DNA from: CAYGKP01 sp964350605 | Lineage (GTDB): Bacteria; Bacteroidota; Bacteroidia; Cytophagales; JAAEPT01 | Assembly: GCA_964350605.1 (NCBI GenBank) | Contig: CAYGKP010000053.1 | Span: forward strand, 1-13,486 | Length of the DNA stretch: 13,486 bases | Reading direction: 5' to 3' | Shown: piece after piece, positions 1-6,775 of the stretch | Numbering within the stretch: the first letter of the stretch is position 1 | Layout: each line of letters begins with the position of its first letter | The notes under the pieces: model-generated | Told to the model about the DNA's origin: nothing | The model's database searches: none | What the model saw: the letters and a program-made list of their open reading frames with translations, nothing else | Made by a program: the position numbers and the translations under genes

Positions 1-1028
1 CCGTAGACCTGTGCGATGAAGACGGCGGCCACACCTTGGTAGAGGCTCGTGCCGTCCATGTTGATGGTTGCGCCAAGGGGGAGCACGAAGCTGGAGACTT
101 GGCTGGGCACGCCCAGTTTTTCCTCGCAGACGCGCATGGTGACGGGCAGGGTCGCCGAGCTGGAACTGGTCGAGAAGCCCAAGAGCCAGATGGGCGGCAT
201 GGCGCGGAAAAACCGCTTGAGTTGGCCGTTTGCCAGGGTGACGAAAAAGAGTGGGTAGATGACCAGCATCATCAGGAGCAGGCCACCAAGGACAGTCAAG
301 CTGTACGAACCCAAGGCCCAGAGCACGTCCATGGATTCGAGTTGGGCGAGGAGCCCGCCTACCAGCGCGAACACGCAGAACGGCGCGATCCACATGATGT
401 ACTCGATCAGCTTGATGAGGATCGTGTTGACCCCGTCGAAGAAATCGACGACCGATTGAACCTTCTGGCGCGGCACCGCCACCAAGGCCGCCCCGAACAG
501 CACGGCGAACACGACCACTTGCAGCATCCGGCGGTTGTCGCCCACCGCGCCAAAGAGGTTCGAGGGGATCAGTTCGGTCAGGAAATCAAGCGGCCCTTGC
601 CCCTCGACCTCCGCCACTGTTTGGCCGATGGTTTCCAGCTTGGCCGCCGAGTTGGCGGCGGTGGCTTCCAGGATTTGATCGCGCGTTTCGGCGGGGATCA
701 TCTTTCCTGGCTGGATTAGGTTGACCAGCGCGAGCCCCACCGTAATGGCGATGGCCGTCGTGACCATGTAGAGCACAATCGTGCGACCGCCGAGGCGCGA
801 GAGTTTCTGGACGTCGGCCAGTCCGGCGATGCCCGTGATGATCGAAGCCAGTACCAGCGGCACGGCGACCATCGTGAGTAGATTGAGGAACAGTTCGCCG
901 AAGGGCGAAATCCAGTGTTTGGCAAACGAAGGGTCGGCCCCCAGTTCGATGGACAGGATGCCATAGATCAGCCCGGCGATCAGGCCGATCAGGATCCACA
1001 GCGACCGACGGCCCGACTTGCCTGCCAT
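1..1028 (-). CDS. Dicarboxylate/amino acid:cation symporter (DAACS/SDF family), C-terminus cut by window edge
   Basis: Secondary transporter of the sodium:dicarboxylate symporter family (GltP/DctA/GltPh type), which couples uptake of acidic amino acids or C4-dicarboxylates to Na+ or H+ in the inner membrane. I translated 342 codons with no stop. The serine-rich re-entrant hairpin 1 motif TSSSSATLP is at about residues 287-295 and the TM7 motif NMDGT at about 323-327; both are family hallmarks. Strongly hydrophobic segments run through the chain from residue 10. A polar stretch of about 45 residues (106-150) separates two helices and is longer than in GltPh. Family members are about 400-430 residues, so the last 60-90 (hairpin 2, TM8) lie outside the window. 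The ATG directly follows the aroC TAA with no spacer, so it is very probably co-transcribed and translationally coupled with aroC. Substrate cannot be read from the sequence. Confidence 0.93.
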   Translation of the reverse strand, partial: MAGKSGRRSLWILIGLIAGLIYGILSIELGADPSFAKHWISPFGELFLNLLTMVAVPLVLASIITGIAGLADVQKLSRLGGRTIVLYMVTTAIAITVGLALVNLIQPGKMIPAETRDQILEATAANSAAKLETIGQTVAEVEGQGPLDFLTELIPSNLFGAVGDNRRMLQVVVFAVLFGAALVAVPRQKVQSVVDFFDGVNTILIKLIEYIMWIAPFCVFALVGGLLAQLESMDVLWALGSYSLTVLGGLLLMMLVIYPLFFVTLANGQLKRFFRAMPPIWLLGFSTSSSSATLPVTMRVCEEKLGVPSQVSSFVLPLGATINMDGTSLYQGVAAVFIAQVY

Positions 1029-2105
1029 TTACAGTTGGGTGCTGCGTTGGCGCAGGTGAAAATCAGCGATCACCAGCGCGGCCATCGCTTCGACGATGGG
1101 TACGGCGCGTGGCACCACGCATGGGTCGTGGCGGCCTTTGCCCGAGACAGTCACTTCCTCGCCCGCCTCGTTGACCGAGGCTTGGTCCTGCATGATCGTC
1201 GCCACGGGCTTGAAGGCCACGCGGAAGATGATGTCCTCGCCGTTCGAGATTCCGCCTTGCACGCCTCCCGAGTGGTTGGTCTTGGTACGCACGCGGTCGC
1301 CCTCCTTATAGAACGCGTCGTTGTGCTCGGAACCTTTGAGTTTCACGCCCTCGAAGCCCGAGCCGTACTCGAAGCCCTTCACCGCGTTGATCGACAACAT
1401 GGCCTTGCCGAGTTCGGCGTGGAGCTTGTCGAACACTGGCTCGCCCAACCCGGCGGGTGTGCCTTGGATGACGCAGGAGACAATGCCCCCGATGGTGTCC
1501 TGGTCCTTTCGTGTTTGGTCGATCAGTTCGATCATCGCTTCGGCAGTTGCCGGATCGGGACAACGGACAATGTTCGCTTCGGTCTGTGCGAGGTCCAGCT
1601 CCTTGTAGTCTTTCTCCATCACCAGGCTGCCGACTTGCGAGACGAACGCCTGGGCCGTGATGCCGTAGTGCTTTAGGTACAACTTCGCGATGGCCCCTGC
1701 CGCCACGCGGGCCGCCGTCTCCCGTGCCGAGGAGCGTCCGCCGCCGCGGTAGTCCCGCTCGCCGTATTTGGCCGAATAGGTATAGTCGGCGTGCGAAGGG
1801 CGAAACTTGTCGGCGATGTGCGAGTAGTCCTTGCTGCGCTGGTCCTGGTTGCGGATCAACAGGCCGATGGGCGTACCCGTCGCTTTGCCTTCAAAAACAC
1901 CCGACAGAATTTCCACCACGTCGCCTTCCTGACGCTGGGTGGTAATGCGCGATTGGCCGGGTTTGCGGCGGTCGAGTTCGGCTTGCAGAAAGCCCTCGTC
2001 AATGGGCAAGCCCGAGGGGCATCCGTCGACGATGCAGCCGATGGCCGCGCCGTGTGATTCGCCGAAAGTGGTAATGCGAAAGAGCTGTCCGTAGGAGTTG
2101 TTCAC
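1029..2105 (-). CDS. aroC: Chorismate synthase
   Basis: Last enzyme of the shikimate pathway. It converts 5-enolpyruvylshikimate-3-phosphate to chorismate using reduced FMN in the cytoplasm, and so supplies the substrate of the TrpE/TrpG pair encoded further right. The 358-residue protein has the usual family length and all signature blocks: FRITTFGESHG (residues 9-19), RPSHADYT (102-109), the flavin/substrate-binding GGGRSSARET (121-130) and a C-terminal GRHDPC...RAVPIVEAM block. The start is a GTG giving MNNSYGQLFRITTFGESHG, which matches the usual family N-terminus. No in-frame ATG lies just upstream, and a TACCTTTG promoter box lies 23 bases upstream of it. The stop TAA is immediately followed by the ATG of the symporter, implying a two-gene operon. 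Confidence 0.98.
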   Translation of the reverse strand: MNNSYGQLFRITTFGESHGAAIGCIVDGCPSGLPIDEGFLQAELDRRKPGQSRITTQRQEGDVVEILSGVFEGKATGTPIGLLIRNQDQRSKDYSHIADKFRPSHADYTYSAKYGERDYRGGGRSSARETAARVAAGAIAKLYLKHYGITAQAFVSQVGSLVMEKDYKELDLAQTEANIVRCPDPATAEAMIELIDQTRKDQDTIGGIVSCVIQGTPAGLGEPVFDKLHAELGKAMLSINAVKGFEYGSGFEGVKLKGSEHNDAFYKEGDRVRTKTNHSGGVQGGISNGEDIIFRVAFKPVATIMQDQASVNEAGEEVTVSGKGRHDPCVVPRAVPIVEAMAALVIADFHLRQRSTQL

Positions 2106-2128
2106 AGCAACAAATCTGATGAATGGGC

Positions 2129-2136
2129 CAAAGGTA
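2129..2136 (-). promoter_or_regulatory. Candidate aroC promoter, Bacteroidota -7 box
   Basis: On the minus strand this reads TACCTTTG, an exact match to the Bacteroidota housekeeping -7 consensus TAnnTTTG. It would place the transcription start near 2122-2125, leaving a leader of about 20 bases before the aroC GTG. I see no convincing TTG -33 element at the usual 17-23 base spacing, so support comes from the -7 box and its position only. Confidence 0.55.
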
Positions 2137-2241
2137 CGCCACCGAAGGCGAAGTGGCCCGCCCCAAAATGGTCTCGTAACTACCTGATCCTGCGAATGCA
2201 GCGAAATAGACTGGAAAAAATAGGACTAAAGCGCAACTATT

Positions 2242-2274
2242 TTGGATCCTTCCCGTTAGCTTGTATAGAATTTG
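2242..2274 (+). promoter_or_regulatory. Possible promoter for the small protein at 2307
   Basis: In an AT-rich stretch, a TTG at 2242-2244 is followed after 21 bases by TAGAATTTG (2266-2274), a near match to the Bacteroidota TTG...TAnnTTTG promoter with one extra base inside the -7 box. The ATG of the small gene lies 33 bases downstream. The fit is imperfect, so this is tentative. Confidence 0.35.
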
Positions 2275-2306
2275 TCACTTTTAATCTAATCAGAGTCCAA
2301 ACTAAG

Positions 2307-2507
2307 ATGCTTGAATTGAAGAAGACCGTGCTGTCGAAAGTAAGTTTCGATGTGGGGCTGTTCGAAAAAGAACTGGCCAAGGCACTCAAATGGCTCGTGC
2401 CCGCCGAGGTGCTGGAGCTGAAGCTCTGGGCCTATGCGAATTTTAACGGCGAGCACCGCCGCGTGCTCGACAAGTATTTTGCCCGCCCAACGGTCAAAGC
2501 GGCCTAG
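2307..2507 (+). CDS. Small uncharacterised protein (66 aa)
   Basis: A 66-residue protein of unknown function, predicted soluble: no signal peptide or membrane segment. It is rich in Lys, Glu, Leu and Ala and looks helical, with LFEKELAKALKWL (about residues 18-30) and an aromatic/acidic stretch LKLWAYANF. From memory, similar short proteins with an ELKK...KVSFD...LFEKEL pattern occur in Bacteroidota genomes, but I cannot assign a domain. I chose the ATG at 2307 over an in-frame ATG at 2196: the extra 37 residues come from AT-rich sequence that contains a possible promoter and do not look like a coding continuation. The gene converges with queG and shares its last four bases (CTAG) with that gene. 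GC content and codon use from 2307 on look like the neighbouring genes. Confidence 0.7.
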   Translation: MLELKKTVLSKVSFDVGLFEKELAKALKWLVPAEVLELKLWAYANFNGEHRRVLDKYFARPTVKAA

Positions 2508-3442
2508 TGCCCCTTCGCACCGCGCGATAAAAATTCAAGGTTTCGGCGCAGGCCGGACAACCCGGTTCGTTTGACGGCACTCCCCTCGAACACCCGCGCA
2601 AAAATCTCTTCACTCACTTCCTCCCAGCCGTCGAACGCCAGACTCTGGAGTTCATCGGAGGGGAGGAATTTTTTTTCCTGAGTTGGCTGCGCGAAGCGCG
2701 TCCAGGGGCAGACCTCCTGGCAGATGTCGCAGCCAAAGGCCCAGCCTTCCATCTTCTCCTGAAACGCTTTGGGGATTTCGTCCTTGAGTTCGATGGTCAG
2801 GTACGAGATGCACTTGCTCCCGTCCACCACCTGCGGCGTGGGGATCGCGTCCGTCGGACAGGCATCCATGCACCGCGTACACGTCCCGCAATGATCGGCC
2901 ACGGGGCTGTCAGGTTCTAGCTCCAACTCTAGGATCAACTCGCAGAGAAAGAAATAGCTCCCCGCATCGCGGCGCAAGAGCAATCCGTTTTTCCCCAGCC
3001 AACCAATTCCCGCCCGTTCGGCCCAAACCTTCTCCATCACCGGCCCCGAATCGACAAAAGCCCGCCCCTCCACCTCGCCGATTTCTTCGCGGATCGCGCC
3101 GAGCAGTTCCTTCAATTTCTTCCTGAGGACCTTGTGGTAATCGCGCCCATAGGCGTACCGCGACAGCTTGATCGGTCCCTTCGAGAGACTGTCGTCGGGC
3201 GGCGTATAGTTCACCCCCAGGCACACCACCGACTTCGCCCCTGGCACCAGCTTGCGCGGATCGATCCGCAACTCGAAGTGGTTGTGCAGCCAGGACATCG
3301 TGCCCGCGTAGCCCTTCGACAGCCAGCTTTCCAACTGGCGCGCCTCCGCCGTCAACTCCTCCGCCTTCGCAATGCCGCAAAAGTCGAAGCCCAACTCCTG
3401 GGCTTTTTGTTTGATAAATGAGGTGGTGCGAGAAGCACTCAT
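2504..3442 (-). CDS. queG: Epoxyqueuosine reductase (cobalamin-dependent, two 4Fe-4S clusters)
   Basis: Catalyses the last step of queuosine biosynthesis, reducing epoxyqueuosine to queuosine at the wobble position (34) of GUN-anticodon tRNAs. The 312-residue chain matches the short QueG form without the C-terminal HEAT-repeat extension of the E. coli enzyme. Visible features are the catalytic Asp in FVDSGPVMEK (D131), the first ferredoxin-type cluster C185-x2-C188-x2-C191-x3-C195 (CGTCTRCMDACP) and the second set C211, C238, C241, C245 (CDICQEVCPW). The ATG follows the TAG of the GIY-YIG gene with zero spacing, and the cluster continues upstream to ruvB, so all three genes are probably on one transcript. 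The stop TAG lies in a CTAG shared with the convergent small gene. Confidence 0.97.
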   Translation of the reverse strand: MSASRTTSFIKQKAQELGFDFCGIAKAEELTAEARQLESWLSKGYAGTMSWLHNHFELRIDPRKLVPGAKSVVCLGVNYTPPDDSLSKGPIKLSRYAYGRDYHKVLRKKLKELLGAIREEIGEVEGRAFVDSGPVMEKVWAERAGIGWLGKNGLLLRRDAGSYFFLCELILELELEPDSPVADHCGTCTRCMDACPTDAIPTPQVVDGSKCISYLTIELKDEIPKAFQEKMEGWAFGCDICQEVCPWTRFAQPTQEKKFLPSDELQSLAFDGWEEVSEEIFARVFEGSAVKRTGLSGLRRNLEFLSRGAKGH

Positions 3443-3450
3443 CTACTCAA
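3443..3450. repeat. 8-bp direct repeat, right partner at 3880-3887
   Basis: CTACTCAA (TTGAGTAG on the coding strand) includes the stop codon of the GIY-YIG gene. The same eight bases occur at 3880-3887 across the ruvB stop. Both copies are followed on the minus strand by the next gene's ATG (directly here, after GG there). Confidence 0.6.
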
Positions 3451-3877
3451 GATCGCGAGTATCAAGCTCTTGGGGCAAAAGGCCTCTATAACCGGTGTTG
3501 TAGATGATGTAGTTTCGATTGAGAGTGATGGAATACTTCTCTCGTCTATTCTCAGGTGGCTTCTTATAGAAGATCAGGGCCTTTTCGGCATCGTCGATAA
3601 TATCTCGGCCTACTCTCCAAGGACGCTCAAAAAACCCAAGACTAACCTTGTGATCTCCGAAGTGGTCATACAGCCAGTTTCTTCTATGGCTTTGTATTCT
3701 ATTACGGATGGAGAACGTTGATTGCCCGATGTAGAGAACCTTTCTGTTCACCTTCGGCCGAGAGATTATGTAGTAGAGAAACTCCCTATCATGCTCCAAG
3801 TACCTATCCAAGAAGGAGTCTACCAGCATCGGGTATGACCAATCAATCTCTATTGTTTTAGGTCCGAAAAGTCCCAT
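3443..3877 (-). CDS. GIY-YIG nuclease-domain protein, atypically AT-rich
   Basis: A 144-residue protein whose core fits the GIY-YIG endonuclease fold. The first strand is FLYYII (residues 33-38, in place of GIY) and the second LYIGQS (48-53, the YIG). RNRIQSH follows (58-64) with the conserved Arg region, and then the helix with the metal-binding Glu and terminal Asn, AEKALIFYKKPPEN (E98, N110), a match to the usual E..LI....P..N pattern. The family contains repair, restriction and homing nucleases; no other DNA-binding domain is visible, so the role is unknown and it may not be catalytically active. By hand count the gene is about 45% GC, against about 65% in a sampled stretch of ruvB, suggesting recent acquisition. 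Yet it fits exactly between ruvB (2 bases) and queG (0 bases) and is bounded by 8-bp direct repeats. Confidence 0.75.
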   Translation of the reverse strand: MGLFGPKTIEIDWSYPMLVDSFLDRYLEHDREFLYYIISRPKVNRKVLYIGQSTFSIRNRIQSHRRNWLYDHFGDHKVSLGFFERPWRVGRDIIDDAEKALIFYKKPPENRREKYSITLNRNYIIYNTGYRGLLPQELDTRDLE

Positions 3878-3879
3878 CC

Positions 3880-3887
3880 CTACTCAA
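3880..3887. repeat. 8-bp direct repeat, left partner at 3443-3450
   Basis: CTACTCAA covers the last codons and the stop of ruvB and repeats the sequence at the far end of the GIY-YIG gene. The pair could be a target-site duplication or a recombination microhomology left by the gene's arrival. Part of the identity is forced, since both copies contain a stop codon. Confidence 0.6.
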
Positions 3888-4911
3888 ACAACCCCCCTTC
3901 CTGCCGTTTGTGGCCGAAGAGGCCCAAGTGCCGATAGGCCTTTTCGGTGGCTTCGCGGCCACGGGGCGTGCGCTGCAAAAAACCCTCCTGAATCAGGAAC
4001 GGCTCGTAGACCTCCTCGATCGTGTCGGACTCCTCGCTGCACGCGGTCGCAATCGTGGTCAGGCCCACGGGCCCACCCTTGAACTTCTCGATGATCGTCC
4101 GCAGGATGCGGTTGTCCATGTCGTCCAGCCCGTTCTCGTCCACGTTCAACGCGCCGAGCGACATGCGCGCGATGTCCAGGGTAATGGTCCCGTCGCCCTT
4201 GATCTGGGCAAAGTCCCGCGTGCGGCGCAGCAGGTTGTTCGAAATCCGCGGCGTGCCCCGGCTGCGGCGGGCGATTTCGTAGGCGGCCTCCTGGTCGATG
4301 GGTGTTTTCAGCAGGTCCGCCGAACGCCCGACGATGCCCGAAAGGAGCTTCGCGTCGTAGTATTCCAGCCGCGCGTTGATCCCGAAGCGAGCGCGCAGGG
4401 GCGAGGTGAGTCGCCCGGCCCGGGTGGTCGCGCCGACCAGGGTGAAGGGATTCAGGCTGATCTGCACACTGCGGGCCGAGGGGCCGCTGTCGAGCATGAT
4501 GTCAATGCGATAGTCCTCCATCGCGGCGTAGAGGTACTCCTCGACGACCGGGTTGAGGCGGTGGATTTCGTCGATGAAGAGCACGTCGCCCTCTTCGAGG
4601 TTGGTGAGCAGGCCGGCCAGATCGCTGGGTTTGTCGAGCACAGGCCCCGAGGTAATCTTGATTTGGCTTTCGAGCTCGTTGGCCAAAATGTTGGCGAGCG
4701 TGGTCTTGCCGAGCCCCGGAGGGCCGTGAAGCAGGACGTGGTCGAGGGCCTCGCCGCGCTTCTTGGCGGCGCCCACAAAGACGCGCAGGTTGTCGAGCAC
4801 CTTGGCTTGGCCTTGGAAGTCGGCGAAGCGCAAGGGCCGAAGGGCCTTCTCGAACTCTTTTTCGTCGGGGCTGAAGGCCTGGTCGTCGCCGGAAAGGTAG
4901 TCGTGGCGCAT
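3880..4911 (-). CDS. ruvB: Holliday junction branch migration DNA helicase RuvB
   Basis: AAA+ motor of the RuvAB complex that drives Holliday junction branch migration in recombinational repair. At 343 residues from the chosen start it has normal length. Seen in order: Walker A GPPGLGKT (63-70), Walker B LFIDEIHRL (111-119), sensor 1 GATTRAG (160-166), the PLRARFG segment (171-177), the lid region, and the C-terminal winged-helix domain with the FLIQEGFLQRTPRGR motif. The frame is open back to 4983, but I start at the ATG at 4911 (MRHDYLSGDDQAF), because family members begin shortly before the EKALRP segment and the extra 24 residues would span the intergenic palindrome. It is the first gene of a probable ruvB - GIY-YIG - queG unit and is divergent from apbE. 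Confidence 0.97.
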   Translation of the reverse strand: MRHDYLSGDDQAFSPDEKEFEKALRPLRFADFQGQAKVLDNLRVFVGAAKKRGEALDHVLLHGPPGLGKTTLANILANELESQIKITSGPVLDKPSDLAGLLTNLEEGDVLFIDEIHRLNPVVEEYLYAAMEDYRIDIMLDSGPSARSVQISLNPFTLVGATTRAGRLTSPLRARFGINARLEYYDAKLLSGIVGRSADLLKTPIDQEAAYEIARRSRGTPRISNNLLRRTRDFAQIKGDGTITLDIARMSLGALNVDENGLDDMDNRILRTIIEKFKGGPVGLTTIATACSEESDTIEEVYEPFLIQEGFLQRTPRGREATEKAYRHLGLFGHKRQEGGLFE

Positions 4912-4920
4912 GGGCAGGCG

Positions 4921-4941
4921 ATTGGTAACGAAATTACCAAT
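4921..4941. promoter_or_regulatory. Inverted repeat between ruvB and apbE, possible operator
   Basis: Perfect 8-bp arms ATTGGTAA and TTACCAAT flank a 5-base centre (CGAAA). It lies in the 71-base divergent gap, 9 bases upstream of the ruvB ATG and 41 bases upstream of the apbE ATG. The minus strand over the centre and right arm reads TAATTTCG (4936-4929), one mismatch from the TAnnTTTG -7 box. CAATTTTG (4938-4945) on the plus strand is also one mismatch away. A dyad covering both candidate -7 boxes fits a repressor site; no regulator gene is visible in the window. It could also form a hairpin in RNA. Confidence 0.4.
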
Positions 4942-4982
4942 TTTGCAGCGAACCCGACCGATCCCTTTCGGTTCTATCCACA

Positions 4983-6032
4983 ATGAGCGAAGCCCCCGAG
5001 AAACCCTGGAAAAAAATGCTGCACCGCAGCCGGATCTATCCGGTGGTGCTGATTGCGGTGGCTTTTGGGGTTTACAAGTGTCGCCAGAGCCAGAAGGCCG
5101 AGCCGCTGGGGTATTACTACGAGGGCAACACGATGGGGACTACATATCACCTCAAGTATGCCGATCCCGAGGGGCGGGACTTTCGAAAGTCGGTCGATTC
5201 GCTGCTGTTGGAATTCAACGCGGTGCTCTCGACGTACGAGCCCGAGTCGGACCTCTCGAAGTTCAACCGGGGGGAGACGCTCTCCACCATTCATCCCTGG
5301 CTGTGGCGCGTGATCCGCGTGAGCGAGCGGGCCTATACCCTCAGCGACGGGGCCTTCGATCCGACGGTGATGCCGCTGGTCAATGCCTGGAGCTTTGGCC
5401 CGGCGGAACGCACAAAGCAACTGCTCGACAGCGCGGCGGTGGATTCCCTGCGGCAATTCATTGGGTTCAATCAAGTGATCGGTCTTTCGACCCCCATCGC
5501 GGCGGCGGGCAAAGTGACCCTCGACTTCAGCGCGACAGCGAAGGGCCTGGGCGTGGACGTGGTGGCCGATTTTCTGCGTTCCAAAGGGATCAAAGATTTC
5601 ATGGTTGAGATTGGCGGCGAGGTGGTGGTGCAGGGCCAGAACCCCGAAGGCGGCCCCTGGCGCTTGGGCGTAAACGACCCACGGACGGCGGCCAACGAAG
5701 TGTTCCAAGTGATCGCCTTCACCGACCGGGCCATGGCCACCTCGGGGAATTACCGCAACTACTTCATCGTCGATGGCGTGCGCTATGCCCACACGATTGA
5801 TCCGCGAACGGGCTTCCCGACGAGCAACGAACTGCGCAGTGTCACGATCCTCGCCGACGACTGTGCCACGGCGGATGCGTTCGCGACCACCTTCATGGTG
5901 CTCGGGTTGGAGGAGGCGAAGCGACTCACGCTTCAAGAGGAAGACTTGGAGAGCTTTCTGATCTACGAAGCCGCGGACGGCTCATTAAAAACCTGGCACT
6001 CGCCGGGCATGGATTCCTTACTTGTCTACTAA
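4983..6032 (+). CDS. apbE: FAD:protein FMN transferase (ApbE), membrane anchored
   Basis: Transfers FMN from FAD to a threonine of target flavoproteins, such as Na+-NQR or RNF subunits, on the outer face of the inner membrane; it needs Mg2+. The 349-residue chain begins with a basic segment and one hydrophobic helix (about 18-31), consistent with a signal anchor. Family blocks follow: EGNTMGTTYHL (47-57), STYEPESDLSKFN (83-95), DGAFDPTVMPLVNAW (122-136), DFSATAKGLGVD (181-192, the conserved AKG..D flavin/metal block), EIGGEV (209-214), ATSGNYRNY (252-260), HTIDPRTGFP (270-279) and ADAFATTF (297-304). C33 follows the hydrophobic segment, but the context (VYKC) is not a good lipobox. No NQR or RNF gene is in the window, so the target is not shown. 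The stop overlaps the next gene's ATG (TAATG). Confidence 0.96.
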   Translation: MSEAPEKPWKKMLHRSRIYPVVLIAVAFGVYKCRQSQKAEPLGYYYEGNTMGTTYHLKYADPEGRDFRKSVDSLLLEFNAVLSTYEPESDLSKFNRGETLSTIHPWLWRVIRVSERAYTLSDGAFDPTVMPLVNAWSFGPAERTKQLLDSAAVDSLRQFIGFNQVIGLSTPIAAAGKVTLDFSATAKGLGVDVVADFLRSKGIKDFMVEIGGEVVVQGQNPEGGPWRLGVNDPRTAANEVFQVIAFTDRAMATSGNYRNYFIVDGVRYAHTIDPRTGFPTSNELRSVTILADDCATADAFATTFMVLGLEEAKRLTLQEEDLESFLIYEAADGSLKTWHSPGMDSLLVY

Positions 6033-6775
6033 TGGGCGAGAAGAAACAGCCGTGGTTTGCCAGTTGGTTCGACTCGCCCTACTACCCGATTCTGTATCAG
6101 AACCGGGATGAGGCGGAGGCGGAGGCCTTCCTTTCGCGCATTACCTCGCACCTGGAGTTGCCCCAAGGCGCACGGCTTTTGGACCTTGCCTGTGGACGCG
6201 GGCGGCATTCGGTGGTCCTGAATAAGCTGGGCTTCGAGGTCCTGGGGGTTGACCTGTCGCCGCACAGCATTGCGGACGCGAAGGCGCACCAAGCGCCCGG
6301 CCTTTCCTTTCAGGTGCACGACATGCGCGAGGTGGTTGAGCCAGAAGGCTTCGACGCGGTGCTGAGTCTGTTTACCAGTTTTGGCTACCTGCCAACCCGG
6401 GCCGATGACGAGAAAACCCTGGCGGCGATGGCGGCCAATCTCCGCCCCGGCGGACGGCTATTGCTCGACTTTTTGAACGCGCCGAAGGTGATCTCCGAGC
6501 TGGTCCCCCACGCCGAGAAAGACATCGAAGGCATTCACTTCGACCTGAAAAAATCCGTCGATGGCGACCAAATCGTCAAGCGCATCTACATCCAGGACGG
6601 CGACCAAACTCACCACTTCGAAGAGCGGGTGCGGGCCTGGACCCGGGCGGAATTTGAGGCAGCACTTGGGCAGGTCGGCCTGAGCGTCCAGGAAGTGTTC
6701 GGCGATTACCAGCTCGGGGCATACGACCCGGCGAGCTCGCCGCGACTTACTTTGCTGGCGCAGAAGGCCCGGTAG
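6032..6775 (+). CDS. Class I SAM-dependent methyltransferase, substrate unknown
   Basis: A 247-residue soluble protein with a Rossmann-type methyltransferase fold. Motif I is LLDLACGRGRHS (49-60) for SAM binding. The acidic residue after strand 2 is in GVDLS (72-76), the motif III-like HDMRE is at 96-100, followed by VLSLFTSFGYL (110-120) and the post-strand-4 segment LRPGGRLLLDF. The C-terminal half is less conserved and would carry substrate specificity; I cannot name the substrate. The start is fixed by the one-base overlap with the apbE stop (TAATG), which implies translational coupling. A functional link to ApbE is only inferred from this. The 3' end overlaps the convergent GyrI-like gene by 29 bases. 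Confidence 0.85.
   Translation: MGEKKQPWFASWFDSPYYPILYQNRDEAEAEAFLSRITSHLELPQGARLLDLACGRGRHSVVLNKLGFEVLGVDLSPHSIADAKAHQAPGLSFQVHDMREVVEPEGFDAVLSLFTSFGYLPTRADDEKTLAAMAANLRPGGRLLLDFLNAPKVISELVPHAEKDIEGIHFDLKKSVDGDQIVKRIYIQDGDQTHHFEERVRAWTRAEFEAALGQVGLSVQEVFGDYQLGAYDPASSPRLTLLAQKAR

Noticed and set aside
36..719. 227-codon plus-strand open frame at the left edge
   Set aside because: It lies opposite the symporter gene, whose translation shows all family motifs.
2137..2165. Weak hairpin (GCCAC with GTGGC) upstream of aroC
   Set aside because: The stem is only 5 bp, it lies upstream of the aroC promoter box and has no T tract; probably chance in GC-rich DNA.
3443..3877. Group I intron or intein homing element for the GIY-YIG gene
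   Set aside because: The gene lies between two intact genes, not within one, and no intron core or intein splice motifs are visible.
4912..4983. Upstream start for ruvB at 4983
   Set aside because: It would translate the divergent intergenic region including the palindrome and add 24 residues absent from RuvB proteins.
3910..4986. 358-codon plus-strand open frame opposite ruvB
   Set aside because: Antisense to a full-length RuvB with all motifs; composition is that of a shadow frame.
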